Shown here: in pieces, positions 63,993 to 64,000 of the stretch | How the letters are laid out: every line of letters starts with the position of its first letter | Position numbering within the stretch: position 1 is the first letter of the stretch | Source: Croceibacterium xixiisoli | GTDB lineage: Bacteria > Pseudomonadota > Alphaproteobacteria > Sphingomonadales > Sphingomonadaceae | DNA: 64,000 bases | NCBI RefSeq assembly: GCF_009827305.1 | Contig: NZ_WTYJ01000002.1 | Location: 620,001-684,000, forward strand | Direction: 5' to 3' | Notes under the pieces: model-generated | The model's input: only the letters and a program-made list of their open reading frames with translations | Databases searched by the model: none | What the model was told of the DNA's origin: nothing | Made by a program: the position numbers and the translations under genes

Positions 63993-64000
63993 GGGGCGGG

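Overview
The window is a high-G+C chromosomal segment of an alphaproteobacterium, most likely a member of the Sphingomonadales. I base this on three large TonB-dependent receptors with catabolic neighbours, a DivL-type kinase with tyrosine at the phospho-acceptor site, an operon coupling tsaE, amgK, murU and addBA, and the codon bias. No taxonomic search was possible.

Layout. 1-800: 3' part of class II DAHP synthase with a strong terminator. 0.9-3.1 kb: a membrane-anchored retropepsin-like protein and an aromatic-acid-type MFS transporter. 3.1-9.5 kb: a minus-strand TonB receptor/Tat sulfatase/membrane-protein cluster with a divergent LysR regulator. 9.5-16.7 kb: six tandem minus-strand lipoprotein genes of one TbpB-like family (Pro-rich stalk, conserved Cys, GWFFGPQ-type C-terminal motif), interrupted by a small VOC protein; most carry their own hairpin terminator. 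17-20.3 kb: secreted proteins, a decayed GGDEF relic, tRNA-Gln and a YghU-type GST. 20.3-23.8 kb: HscC-type Hsp70 with a J-like partner lacking HPD. 24-28.5 kb: a lipoprotein, a glutathionyl-hydroquinone reductase overlapping a GMC oxidoreductase, and copCD. 28.8-32.7 kb: a rhodanese/SMP-30 fusion and a TonB receptor.

32.7-36.3 kb is a gene-poor accessory region. It holds three 340-bp tandem repeats with covarying hairpins, a separate dispersed REP/MITE-like element, a frameshifted gene, a duplicated gene end, and an A+T-rich orphan lipoprotein. 36.3-44.6 kb: a serine hydrolase divergent from a third TonB receptor, then GntR and CysB-like regulators and an HTH-TM-TPR protein.

44.7-64 kb is largely core: a polytopic glycosyltransferase-like protein, folE, a divergent MurA-like enzyme, a peroxiredoxin, ahcY, then a tightly coupled run divL-tsaE-amgK-murU-addB-addA followed by trxA. 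An inositol-monophosphatase-family gene and argJ are on the opposite strand. The divL run links cell-cycle signalling, tRNA modification, peptidoglycan recycling and double-strand-break repair in what looks like one transcription unit. No CRISPR array, intact transposase, integrase or rRNA was seen.
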